A stretch of DNA of 45,615 bases, from positions 1-45,615 of the IMG/VR virus record IMGVR_UViG_3300047157_000012. One strand, given 5' to 3'. This document shows positions 1-6,108 of this stretch, piece by piece; positions within the stretch are counted from its first letter, which is position 1, and every line of letters starts with the position of its first letter. Below the pieces are notes generated by a model. It was not told the DNA's origin and did not search any database. It saw only the letters and a program-made list of their open reading frames with translations. The position numbers were made by a program, and so were the translations under genes. Origin of the DNA: a virus.

Positions 1-216
1 TTTACTAGGGGTATGGTTTAATATTAAAGCATTTAGATAGGTGGTGTTTATACATAAATCTTTTAGTTGCAGACTGTTATAGTATAACATAACATATTTC
101 ATAATATATCTCATTTAAATAATTCTTAATTGTATAAATAATATAATAAAATCAATAGGTTAGCATAGAGATAAGCATAATAATTTACTTGATAAGAACG
201 TAAGGAGAACAAAAGA

Positions 217-277
217 GGGGGGACATGGGGCAGACGGGGGGTGTACGTACGTATATATACACAATGACAGCGGGGGG
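217..277 (+). other. Cluster of four G-runs (possible G-quadruplex)
   Basis: Four runs of 4-6 G lie at 217-222, 227-230, 236-241 and 272-277 in otherwise AT-rich DNA. The first three are separated by only 4 or 5 bases, the last by 30. The layout could form a G-quadruplex in the + strand. It could equally mark an origin or end region. No function is shown. Confidence 0.45.
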
Positions 278-612
278 TATTTTTAAAGCTGTTAACTACA
301 TTATGTAAATACGTTATATTATAACATTATCCTAAAACTAGAGGTATACCTTATCCTTTTTATCATTATATTGATATTGGTGATAATGATAGACCATTAT
401 ATTAAATATTATGTTAATACATTATACAACCCCATAGAGAGCCTTTAAGTACTCCCCGGGTATATCTTAACCTGACGACAGTATATAACCCCTCAGTAAG
501 GCTTATTAAGCTTCTCAGAGCCTAATAGTAGTTAGTCCGCCGCCGTTAAGAATTCTTTGAGTAACTTTAAGTATCCACGACAAGAAATATTTAAGCTGCT
601 ACAATTTGTCTA

Positions 613-640
613 TTGACTTAGTTTTATAATGTGATATAAT
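613..640 (+). promoter_or_regulatory. Sigma70-like promoter
   Basis: TTGACT at 613-618 and a perfect TATAAT at 635-640, separated by 16 bp. It lies about 230 bp upstream of the first + strand gene and directly before the palindromic AAGTATACTT repeats, which would then fall at the transcription start and could act as operators. The hexamers are seen directly; activity is inferred. Confidence 0.5.
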
Positions 641-732
641 ATACTTAAAGTATACTTTAGGTTACTTAAAGTAACTATAAGTATTATCATCTACTAATAA
701 TAATAATATAAGTAAATACTTAAAGTATACTT
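641..732. repeat. 17-bp direct repeat, each copy with a palindromic core
   Basis: ATACTTAAAGTATACTT occurs at 641-657 and again at 716-732. Each copy contains the perfect palindrome AAGTATACTT, and related ACTTAAAGTA pieces lie between them (about 663-673) and after them. The first copy starts right behind the promoter at 613-640. Paired palindromic sites next to a promoter suggest operator or origin-binding sites; this is inference. Confidence 0.6.
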
Positions 733-745
733 AAAGTACCCCTCT

Positions 746-791
746 TACTAGTAACGATAAGCAATACTTACTCTATACTAGTAACGATAAG
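746..791. repeat. 16-bp direct repeat
   Basis: TACTAGTAACGATAAG occurs at 746-761 and 776-791, exactly 30 bp apart, about three helical turns, just upstream of the promoter at 837-864. A shorter related piece, AACGATAAGG, recurs in the spacer before the scaffold gene near 13580. Spacing and position suggest regulator-binding sites. Two copies only, so not a CRISPR array. Confidence 0.6.
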
Positions 792-836
792 GATTCTTAG
801 TAGATGGAGATAATTCTGTCGTCCCAACTTTAGTTG

Positions 837-864
837 TTGACACGGGGTTTCTAAAAGGTATAAC
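837..864 (+). promoter_or_regulatory. Sigma70-like promoter of the lysis block
   Basis: A perfect TTGACA at 837-842 and TATAAC at 859-864 with a 16-bp spacer. The same layout, TGTTGACA then N16 then TATAACTA, recurs before the major capsid gene (14577-14604). The predicted start of transcription is about 871, on top of the ATG at 870, so the first gene would be nearly leaderless. Confidence 0.6.
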
Positions 865-869
865 TAGTC

Positions 870-1124
870 ATGTCCAAACCTAAAATGTATTCCAGTGAGA
901 GGGTACTTGAAGAGTTCTATAAGGCACTTGCTGATCAGAACGAAGGTAAACTCCGTAGGGTTCATATACCTAGATCAGACGTATTCTATATTAGAGAAGC
1001 ATACTATCAACATTCAGGTACTTGGGAAACCTTAGACAGAATAGAAAGATGTATGTACCTCGAAGGTAAGCTATTAGCTAGAGACGTACTAGATCCTAAG
1101 CGTAAGAGAGACTGGGAACAATGA
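870..1124 (+). CDS. Small phage protein of unknown function
   Basis: An 84-residue charged protein with no membrane segment. It contains a central RVHIPRSDVFYIREAYY stretch and a C-terminal RIERCMYLEGKLLARDV helix. Similar small proteins are common in marine phages but have no known role. No Shine-Dalgarno sequence precedes the ATG at 870 or the alternative in-frame ATG at 885, and the promoter -10 box ends at 864, so translation may be nearly leaderless. Its stop overlaps the next gene start by 4 bases (ATGA), so the two are translationally coupled. Real gene by position and codon use; function not recognised. Confidence 0.75.
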   Translation: MSKPKMYSSERVLEEFYKALADQNEGKLRRVHIPRSDVFYIREAYYQHSGTWETLDRIERCMYLEGKLLARDVLDPKRKRDWEQ

Positions 1125-1450
1125 CAAGTTTTGAAGAAGTAGATGTAGACAACAGTGGATCTATTGATAAGACTGAATGGGATGCATTAGCATTAGAAGA
1201 TCGACGTAGACGATTAGATGATGAAGATGCACAACGTGATGCTCAAAGAAGAATGGCATGGTTTTGTTTAGCAGGAATGCTAGCATATCCATTCCTTGTC
1301 CTATTGTGTTCTATGATAGGTGCAGACAAAGCAGCTGATATTATAGGATCTATGGCTTCTATTTATTTTCTATCAGTTGCTGGTATAGTTGGTGTATTCT
1401 TTGGAGTCACTAACATGAGCAAGAAAGAAGTGAAAGGTAATAACGGATGA
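1121..1450 (+). CDS. EF-hand membrane protein
   Basis: 109 residues. The N-terminus carries a canonical EF-hand calcium loop at residues 8-19 (DVDNSGSIDKTE), with acidic or hydroxyl ligands at positions 1, 3, 5, 7, 9 and Glu at 12. A charged, arginine-rich linker follows (28-44), then two hydrophobic segments at about 46-66 and 76-97 that should span the inner membrane. It starts in a 4-base overlap with the upstream gene and lies two genes before the holin, so a part in lysis or membrane regulation is plausible. Whether the loop binds calcium and which cell face it occupies are unknown. Similar EF-hand plus two-TM proteins occur in other marine phages, uncharacterised. Confidence 0.8.
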   Translation: MTSFEEVDVDNSGSIDKTEWDALALEDRRRRLDDEDAQRDAQRRMAWFCLAGMLAYPFLVLLCSMIGADKAADIIGSMASIYFLSVAGIVGVFFGVTNMSKKEVKGNNG

Positions 1451-1480
1451 TAAATATAACTATTACTAAGGAGAGTTTAA

Positions 1481-1765
1481 ATGGGTGCTGATCCTTTAAA
1501 ACTTGCTAACCCTACAAAAAAAACTCGTGCAATAGGGAAACTTTCAGCTAAAGCAAGAAAGCAAAAGAAAGATTTAGATAAAAAGAAAAAAGCTCTAGCA
1601 GAACTTAGAGAACACAAAAAACTTGGTTGGGATGGAAAAGGTTCTAAAAAACCTGACCTGCAACTAAGAGGAAATATAATGTTTCCTACAAAAGCTTCTA
1701 AGAAAAATTACCAACCTTGGAAGAGAAAACTAGATAGGTTAGAAAAGAAACTTAAAGGTTTATAA
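1481..1765 (+). CDS. Small basic coiled-coil protein
   Basis: 94 residues, very rich in Lys (KKTRAIGKL, RKQKKDLDKKKKALAELREHKK), with a helical, probably coiled-coil first half and a C-terminal KRKLDRLEKKLKGL helix. A clear AAGGAGAG ribosome binding site lies 6 bases before the ATG. It sits between the EF-hand membrane protein and the holin, and its stop shares one base with the holin start (TAATG). The charge suggests nucleic acid or membrane-surface binding, but no family is recognised. It foreshadows the run of basic proteins after the endolysin. Confidence 0.75.
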   Translation: MGADPLKLANPTKKTRAIGKLSAKARKQKKDLDKKKKALAELREHKKLGWDGKGSKKPDLQLRGNIMFPTKASKKNYQPWKRKLDRLEKKLKGL

Positions 1766-2121
1766 TGCTTGGATTAAACTTAATCGGTCAAGTAGCTAAT
1801 CTAGCTGGTACAATGATCGAAGGCAAGACAGCTGTGAAGAAGGCTGAAGCTGAAACAAAAATGAAGATAGCTACTGGAGAACTTGATTGGGATCTAGCAG
1901 CTATGAAGGCTACAGAGAACTCGTGGAAAGACGAATGGATTACTTTACTATTCTCAATACCATTGATCCTAGCCTTCTGTGGTGATTGGGGTAATCAAAT
2001 AGTACAAGCAGGATTTGCTGCTTTAGCTAATATGCCTGATTGGTATCAGTACTCACTAGGTGGAATCGTTAGTGCTAGTATTGGTATGCGTGGTGTAAGT
2101 AAATACTTCGGGAAGAAATAA
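1765..2121 (+). CDS. Holin, GTA-type three-TM family
   Basis: 118 residues. An amphipathic N-terminal part (1-50, with an alternating KKAEAETKMKIATGE helix) is followed by NSWKDEWITLLFSIPLILAF at 52-71 and a second hydrophobic stretch, YSLGGIVSASIGMRG, at 96-110. This arrangement, with the SWKDEW motif before the first main TM, matches the holin family known from gene transfer agents and marine phages. It would permeabilise the inner membrane for endolysin release. The endolysin follows with a one-base TAATG overlap, the usual holin-endolysin pair. Confidence 0.82.
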   Translation: MLGLNLIGQVANLAGTMIEGKTAVKKAEAETKMKIATGELDWDLAAMKATENSWKDEWITLLFSIPLILAFCGDWGNQIVQAGFAALANMPDWYQYSLGGIVSASIGMRGVSKYFGKK

Positions 2122-2630
2122 TGAAAAACAATTTTGATAAATGTTTAGAGATGTTATTACATCATGAAGGTGGATACGTTAATCATCCTAGTGACCCAGG
2201 TGGTATGACTAACCTCGGTGTTACTAAAAGAGTCTATGATGAATGGATCGGCAGGGAATCTACCGAACAGGAGATGAGAGATCTAACTCCAGAAGATGTC
2301 GGGCCAATATACAAAAAGAATTACTGGGACAGAGTTAAAGGTGATCATCTACCATCTGGTGTAGACTGGTGTGCATTTGACTGGGCTGTGAACTCAGGTT
2401 CTGGTCGTCCAGCTAAAGCTATCCAACGTGCAGTAGGAGCTACAGCTGATGGAGCAATCGGGCCACAGACACTAGGTCTTATCATGGAGAAAGACCCTAA
2501 GTTTATTGTGGACTACGTATATACTGTTCGTCAAGGCTTCTATGAAGGCTTAGATACCTTTAAGACATTTGGTCGTGGTTGGACTAGACGAAACAAAGAA
2601 ACACTAGAACAAGCATTGAGTATGATATAA
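2121..2630 (+). CDS. Endolysin, GH108 N-acetylmuramidase
   Basis: 169 residues, the usual size for the family. The N-terminus has HHEGGYVNHPSDPGGMTNLG with the expected catalytic Glu at 16, the hallmark of glycoside hydrolase family 108. The C-terminal part (about 95-165, including AVGATADGAIGPQTL) matches the peptidoglycan-binding domain usually fused to it. There is no signal peptide, so release depends on the holin encoded immediately upstream. It cleaves the glycan backbone of peptidoglycan at the end of infection. A second muramidase in this genome (32750-33526) lies among the virion genes and probably acts at entry. Confidence 0.93.
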   Translation: MKNNFDKCLEMLLHHEGGYVNHPSDPGGMTNLGVTKRVYDEWIGRESTEQEMRDLTPEDVGPIYKKNYWDRVKGDHLPSGVDWCAFDWAVNSGSGRPAKAIQRAVGATADGAIGPQTLGLIMEKDPKFIVDYVYTVRQGFYEGLDTFKTFGRGWTRRNKETLEQALSMI

Positions 2631-2905
2631 TGGTAGAGTATCGTGGTGAAAAGTTCTCAGGTTATAACAAACCTAAACGTACACCTAAACATCCTAAAAA
2701 GTCCCATGTAGTATTAGCTAAAGAAGGTAGTACTATTAAGATGATTAGGTTTGGAGAACAAGGTGCATCTACAGCAGGTAAACCTAAGTCTGGTGAATCT
2801 GATAGGATGAAGAAGAAAAGAAAATCATTTAAGTCTAGACACGCCAAGAATATTAAAAAGGGTAAGATGTCAGCAGCCTATTGGGCAGATAAGGTTAAAT
2901 GGTAA
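2630..2905 (+). CDS. Small basic conserved phage protein
   Basis: 91 residues, rich in Lys and Arg. It shows a conserved pattern found in many marine phages: a KPKRTPKHPKKSHVVLAKEG stretch, an IRFGEQG motif near residue 40, and an SRHAKNIKKGKMSAAYWADK tail. It overlaps the endolysin stop by one base (TAATG). No enzyme motif is visible. The charge suggests DNA or RNA binding or a place inside the capsid, but this is inference. First of five consecutive basic proteins. Confidence 0.78.
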   Translation: MVEYRGEKFSGYNKPKRTPKHPKKSHVVLAKEGSTIKMIRFGEQGASTAGKPKSGESDRMKKKRKSFKSRHAKNIKKGKMSAAYWADKVKW

Positions 2906-3096
2906 TGGCTAAACCTAAATCAAAATCTAGAGTAAACGAAGCAGGTAATTATACAAAACCTGCATTACGTAAGAGATTGTTTAGTAAAATTAAAGCAGGT
3001 ACTAAGGGTGGTAAAGCAGGTCAGTGGTCTGCACGTAAAGCACAGATGCTAGCCCTACAGTATAAAAAAGCTGGTGGAGGTTATAGGAAGACATGA
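2905..3096 (+). CDS. Small basic conserved phage protein
   Basis: 63 residues from the ATG at 2905, which shares one base with the preceding stop (TAATG), the arrangement used by neighbouring genes. An ATG at 2899 would add two residues. The sequence contains NEAGNYTKPALRKRLFSKIK and GGKAGQWSARKAQMLALQYK, a motif set seen in many marine phage genomes. Extremely basic, no hydrophobic segment. Role unknown; likely a nucleic acid-binding or minor virion protein. The next gene begins in a 4-base ATGA overlap. Confidence 0.78.
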   Translation: MAKPKSKSRVNEAGNYTKPALRKRLFSKIKAGTKGGKAGQWSARKAQMLALQYKKAGGGYRKT

Positions 3097-3518
3097 AAGC
3101 TTCTCAGAAGTCACTTAAGAAGTGGACTAAAGAAAAGTGGGGAACTAAAAGCGGTAAGCCTAGTGCTAAAACAGGAGAACGTTATCTCCCTAAAAAAGCA
3201 AGAGAAGCTTTAACCCCAGCAGAATATGCAGCTACTAGTGCAGCTAAACGTAAAGGCACAGCAGCAGGAAAACAATTTGTAAAACAACCAAAGAAAATTG
3301 CAGAAAAAACTAAGAAATTTAGAGCTTCGAAAGGCGGACTTACTATGAAAAAAGGTTATCACAAAATGCCTGATGGCACAATGATGAAGGATTCAGACAT
3401 GAAGAAAAAGTCTGGGTATATGCACGGTGGTATGGCTAAAAAGAAACCAACAGGATACAGTAAAGGTGGCTATGTAAACTGTGGCGCATCTATGAAACCA
3501 ACGCAAGGAAAAAAATAA
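3093..3518 (+). CDS. Lys/Gly-rich small protein with KGG motifs
   Basis: 141 residues, strongly basic. The N-terminal 60 residues (KKWTKEKWGTKSGKPSAKTG, then KAREALTPAEYAAT) are shared by many marine phage proteins. The C-terminal half is low-complexity, with MPDGTMMKDSDMKKKSG, MHGGMAKKKPTG and YSKGGY motifs. The YSKGG element recurs in the next protein (3518-3715), and a KKGG version ends the 11720-13558 protein. It overlaps both neighbours (ATGA before, TAATG after). Function unknown; a structural or DNA-condensing role is possible. Confidence 0.75.
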   Translation: MKASQKSLKKWTKEKWGTKSGKPSAKTGERYLPKKAREALTPAEYAATSAAKRKGTAAGKQFVKQPKKIAEKTKKFRASKGGLTMKKGYHKMPDGTMMKDSDMKKKSGYMHGGMAKKKPTGYSKGGYVNCGASMKPTQGKK

Positions 3519-3715
3519 TGGCTAAAGGTCAAGACGATATATCAAAGCTAATAAAGTTAATGTACCCAGAGATGAAAGCTACGGCTAAAGTAAAAAAAGA
3601 CATTGACACTTTAATAAAGAAAGAATTAGGTAAAACAAAACCTATAAATAAAAAAGGTTATAGTAAAGGCGGTATGCTTAAGAAAAAAGCTACAGTTAAA
3701 AAGAAAAGGAATTAA
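3518..3715 (+). CDS. Small basic protein with a C-terminal KGG tag
   Basis: 65 residues. The first half is a charged helix (DDISKLIKLMYPEMKATAKV) and the second half ends in GYSKGGMLKKKATVKKKRN. The C-terminal tail resembles the tail of the 11720-13558 protein (YYKKGGLVKKPKKK) and part of the preceding protein. It starts within the preceding stop (TAATG). No known domain. The shared tag may be a common targeting or binding signal, which is inference. Confidence 0.7.
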   Translation: MAKGQDDISKLIKLMYPEMKATAKVKKDIDTLIKKELGKTKPINKKGYSKGGMLKKKATVKKKRN

Positions 3716-3719
3716 ATAG

Positions 3720-4373
3720 ATGGCTAAGATGACTCTACGTGCTTGGATTAATGCACAACAAAAAGCCAAAGGTTTAAGTACTGCAGCTGCTAAAAAAGAT
3801 GCTGGTAAATATAAAAGTATTTCTGCAGCAAAAAAAGCTGGAAGTCTTTACTATACAGATAAAAATGGTAAGGTTATGATTGCAGCACTTGCATCAGACT
3901 TAAATAAAGCAGCTCCACCAGCTAAGAAAGTTTCAACTAAACCTAGATTACGTCCTTCAGGATTAGGTAAGAAGTCTAATGGTGAATCTAGGTACAAACC
4001 TGGTGCTATTAAAACTTCAGCTATAACTGGAGCAGGTAGAGGTGATGGTAAAGCAGAAGTTAAAAAACGTAAGGTAGACCCAGAGTCACCTAGCAATAAG
4101 TCTAAGGTTAAAAAGACATTAGCTGTCAATCCTAAAAATAAAGCTAATGCTAAGAAAAGAAGTGCTGCTAATAAAATGAAAAATAAAGCACAAGAAAATG
4201 CACTTAGTAGGTATACTTTTAAACAGTATGAAAACATGTCAGTAGCTCAACGTAGAAAGTTAGGTCTACCACCTAAGTTAAGCATTGTACAATATGCTAA
4301 GAAAGCATTGCAATCAGTATCAGATTTTAAAGGTACTAATAAAAGAAAGAAAAAAGGACCATCAGGTACTTAA
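3720..4373 (+). CDS. Lys-rich, histone-like low-complexity protein
   Basis: 217 residues. The N-terminus (TLRAWINAQQKAKGLSTAAA, then KKAGSLYYTDKNGKVMIA) looks folded. Residues about 65-175 are low-complexity Lys/Ala/Ser/Pro, recalling the tails of histone H1 or bacterial histone-like proteins. The end (SRYTFKQYENMSVAQRRKLG, then KRKKKGPSG) appears structured again. Four bases separate it from the previous stop; the next gene starts directly after its own stop. Likely a DNA-binding or virion-internal protein. Family not recognised. Confidence 0.75.
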   Translation: MAKMTLRAWINAQQKAKGLSTAAAKKDAGKYKSISAAKKAGSLYYTDKNGKVMIAALASDLNKAAPPAKKVSTKPRLRPSGLGKKSNGESRYKPGAIKTSAITGAGRGDGKAEVKKRKVDPESPSNKSKVKKTLAVNPKNKANAKKRSAANKMKNKAQENALSRYTFKQYENMSVAQRRKLGLPPKLSIVQYAKKALQSVSDFKGTNKRKKKGPSGT

Positions 4374-4736
4374 ATGGTTGAAATAGCCTATTCTACAGCT
4401 ACAGAAGCAGTAACGATAGCATCTACTACTACAGGTGCTAACGCTACTCTTGTGTATACTTGTCCACCATTTCATGATGCGACAGTGGACTTACTACACG
4501 TAGCTAATAACAATAACTCTTCTAAGAAAATTTACCTGCAGTTTTATCACCAAGATGATACTACTTATCATTACGTACTTAAGAACCATACTATAGCAGG
4601 TAACTCAGCAGAAAACATATTTGGTGCTGGGGTATTACATCTTCATGCAGGGGATAAGATTGTTGCATATGGTGAGACAACTAATACTATGGAAGTACTA
4701 ATATCTTGTAGAGAATTTTATAATCCGACACGTTAA
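4374..4736 (+). CDS. Putative virion decoration or head protein
   Basis: 120 residues, mostly predicted beta strand, not basic, unlike the five genes before it. It contains TTGANATLVYTCPPFHDATV, a YLQFYHQDDTTYHYVL stretch and LHLHAGDKIVAYGETTNTME. Proteins of this pattern occur in marine phages near structural genes and may be small beta-sandwich capsid decoration proteins. The start follows the preceding stop with no gap. Last gene of the first + strand block; a new promoter lies just downstream. Confidence 0.65.
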   Translation: MVEIAYSTATEAVTIASTTTGANATLVYTCPPFHDATVDLLHVANNNNSSKKIYLQFYHQDDTTYHYVLKNHTIAGNSAENIFGAGVLHLHAGDKIVAYGETTNTMEVLISCREFYNPTR

Positions 4737-4748
4737 AGCATAACGGGG

Positions 4749-4777
4749 TTGCATTATTATCTATAGTATGATATAAC
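4749..4777 (+). promoter_or_regulatory. Promoter of the DUF1127-terminase unit
   Basis: TTGCAT at 4749-4754 and TATAAC at 4772-4777, 17 bp apart. The -10 box has the same TATAAC form as the promoters at 837-864 and 14577-14604. Predicted transcription start is about 4784, which leaves a leader of about 60 bases that contains the hairpin at 4796-4835. Confidence 0.5.
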
Positions 4778-4795
4778 TGTTTGTGTAAAACTAGT

Positions 4796-4835
4796 CTTCA
4801 GTAAACTACAAATGTCTTGTAGTATCACACTGGAG
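4796..4835 (+). promoter_or_regulatory. Leader hairpin masking the DUF1127 ribosome binding site
   Basis: The outer stem pairs CTTCAGT (4796-4802) with ACTGGAG (4829-4835), seven pairs with one G-U. A 2x5 internal loop follows, then a perfect inner stem ACTACAA (4805-4811) with TTGTAGT (4817-4823) and a 5-base loop. The 3' strand of the outer stem contains the GGAG at 4832-4835 that serves the ATG at 4843, so the folded leader would hide the ribosome binding site. Temperature, a protein or a trans-acting RNA could open it. Confidence 0.5.
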
Positions 4836-4842
4836 AACTTAT

Positions 4843-5007
4843 ATGTTTAAAACATTTTCAATTTGGCTTAGAGCCTTACACGATTCAATACAAAAATCAC
4901 AACAGGCTAGAGCAGATTTGTGGTTACTTACACACTTAACTGATAGAGAATTAAAAGATATCGGTGTATCAAGATACGATATCAAACGGAGAATAAATGG
5001 CTCGTAA
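4843..5007 (+). CDS. DUF1127 (YjiS-like) small protein
   Basis: 54 residues. The C-terminal half, LLTHLTDRELKDIGVSRYDI, is the signature of DUF1127, small Arg-rich helical proteins abundant in alphaproteobacteria. Some cellular members bind RNA or influence stress and phosphate responses. A TGGAG ribosome binding site precedes the ATG by 7 bases and is buried in the hairpin at 4796-4835. The 3' end overlaps the terminase small subunit start by 11 bases in another frame, so the two are coupled. A host-type regulator as the first gene of a packaging operon is unusual; it was probably acquired from a host. Role in the phage unknown. Confidence 0.85.
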   Translation: MFKTFSIWLRALHDSIQKSQQARADLWLLTHLTDRELKDIGVSRYDIKRRINGS

Positions 5008-5362
5008 CCTTACAGAAAAACAAGAAATGTTTCTTGAAGCATTATTTGGGGATGCCAGAGGTAATACCATGCAAGCAATTAAACTTGCAGGGTATGCCGA
5101 AGGTACATCTTCAGCTAGTATAATGAAAACTCTAGAAGCAGAGATTGCAGAGAGGACTAAGAGTCTTATAGCTACTCGTGGTCCTCAAGCTGCATACTCT
5201 ATGCTAGACGTAATGGAAAACCCAACTGACTTGGGTAATAAAGAAAAAATGGCAGCTGCAAAAGATCTACTAGATCGAGCTGGCTTTGTAAAAACAGATA
5301 AGGTTGAGGTTAAAGCAGAGAGTCCTTTGTTTATATTACCTCCTAAATCAGATGAAGACTAA
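4997..5362 (+). CDS. terS: Terminase small subunit
   Basis: 121 residues. The N-terminal part (LTEKQEMFLEALFGDARGN, then AIKLAGYAEGTSSASIM) is the helix-turn-helix DNA-recognition region typical of phage small terminases. A helical oligomerisation part follows (MENPTDLGNKEKMAAAKDLL). It binds the packaging site and hands DNA to the large subunit, whose gene overlaps its end by 11 bases. The ATG sits inside the end of the DUF1127 gene; the CGGAGA motif 4 bases upstream can serve as its ribosome binding site. Confidence 0.85.
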   Translation: MARNLTEKQEMFLEALFGDARGNTMQAIKLAGYAEGTSSASIMKTLEAEIAERTKSLIATRGPQAAYSMLDVMENPTDLGNKEKMAAAKDLLDRAGFVKTDKVEVKAESPLFILPPKSDED

Positions 5363-5786
5363 TAAAACTTGGCAGTTACCTAAGCCAGAAAAAGCTGAAG
5401 GTGAGTTTGATTGGCTACCAGTAGTAAGAGTAGGTAGAGTTATACCATTTGGCTATAGACAAGACCCCAATGACTCTGATATACTACTACCAATCCCAGA
5501 AGAGTTAGAATTATTCGAACAAGCTAAGAAGTATCTTAAGCAATATAGCCTACGTGAAGTTTCTAATTGGCTAAGTGCTACTTCAGAACGTTATATCTCT
5601 CATGTGGGTCTTATGCAGAGGGTTAAACTTGAACAAAAACGTAAGAAAGAAGCTTCAATCCAACGCTTCTATGCAGAAAAGTACAAAAAAGCCGCAGAAA
5701 AAGCGGAAAAGCTCGAAAGACAACGTATCGGTGCAAGAGTCCCAAAAGGAACTAGCACCAGCGCAGGTGAAATCACCACCGATTGA
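5352..5786 (+). CDS. terL: Terminase large subunit, N-terminal fragment (recombinase-like domain)
   Basis: The ATG at 5352 lies within the end of terS. The visible 144 residues contain VIPFGYRQDPNDSDILLPIP, then a YSLREVSNWLSA helix-turn-helix-like part and YISHVGLMQRVKLEQKRKKE. This resembles the recombinase domain of serine recombinases and is known as an N-terminal extension of some marine phage TerL proteins. After about residue 130 the frame appears to slip: the continuation (VEKATRNIIFEPNEGPQTDF) is in the +1 frame. Removing one base from the CCCAAAA run at 5741-5747 would join them. It could instead be a separate small protein, but the coiled-coil linker runs into the other frame. Confidence 0.65.
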   Translation: MKTNKTWQLPKPEKAEGEFDWLPVVRVGRVIPFGYRQDPNDSDILLPIPEELELFEQAKKYLKQYSLREVSNWLSATSERYISHVGLMQRVKLEQKRKKEASIQRFYAEKYKKAAEKAEKLERQRIGARVPKGTSTSAGEITTD

Positions 5787-6108
5787 CGTAGAGAAAGCTA
5801 CAAGGAACATAATCTTTGAACCTAACGAAGGTCCACAGACAGATTTCCTAGCATCTACAGAACAAGAGGTACTTTATGGTGGTTCTGCTGGGGGTGGCAA
5901 GTCATATGCTATGATTGCTGACCCTGTACGCTTTCTAAACAACCCTCATGCAACTATGTTGCTAGTACGTAGAAGTACAGAGGAGTTAAGAGAGCTTATA
6001 TCTGTATCTAAACAACTATATCCCAAAGCAATACCTGGGATTAAGTTTATGGAAAGAGATAAGACTTGGATTGCACCATCAGGTGGACATTATGGATGTC
6101 ATATCTAG
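5731..6108 (+). CDS. terL: Terminase large subunit, ATPase fragment (Walker A)
   Basis: This is the second reading-frame piece of terL. FEPNEGPQTDFLASTEQEVL is followed by the Walker A motif YGGSAGGGKSYA and the LLVRRSTEELRELI stretch of the packaging ATPase. It ends at a stop (6106-6108) soon after WIAPSGG. The true continuation, TLWMSYLDRDDDV, lies in the -1 frame; adding one A after GGTGG near 6086 would restore SGGTLWMSYLDRDDDV. The GTG at 5731 is the nearest in-frame start if the piece is translated alone, but no ribosome binding site supports it. Confidence 0.7.
   Translation: MQESQKELAPAQVKSPPIDVEKATRNIIFEPNEGPQTDFLASTEQEVLYGGSAGGGKSYAMIADPVRFLNNPHATMLLVRRSTEELRELISVSKQLYPKAIPGIKFMERDKTWIAPSGGHYGCHI

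Larger units (their letters stand above)
1..869. other. AT-rich non-coding left region
   Basis: No convincing reading frame on either strand. The stretch is very AT-rich and holds a cluster of G-runs (217-277), a short alternating ACGTACG/TATATA segment (about 242-262), two pairs of direct repeats (641-732 and 746-791) and two sigma70-like promoters pointing into the + strand genes (613-640 and 837-864). This could be an intergenic control region, an origin, or a region near a genome end. The sequence alone does not decide between these. No tRNA-like cloverleaf was seen. Confidence 0.7.

Noticed and set aside
641-791. Possible CRISPR-like repeats
   Set aside because: Only two copies of each repeat, different repeat sequences, irregular spacers and no cas genes.
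3851-4237. 128-residue hydrophobic reading frame on the - strand
   Set aside because: It is the antisense of a Lys-rich gene; Lys codons reversed give Phe and Leu, which explains the false membrane protein.
5741-5747. CCCAAAA, which reads as a canonical slippery heptamer (C CCA AAA) in the first terL frame
   Set aside because: It would cause a -1 shift, but the continuing terL frame lies at +1, so this is not a simple programmed frameshift site. A one-base homopolymer error fits better.
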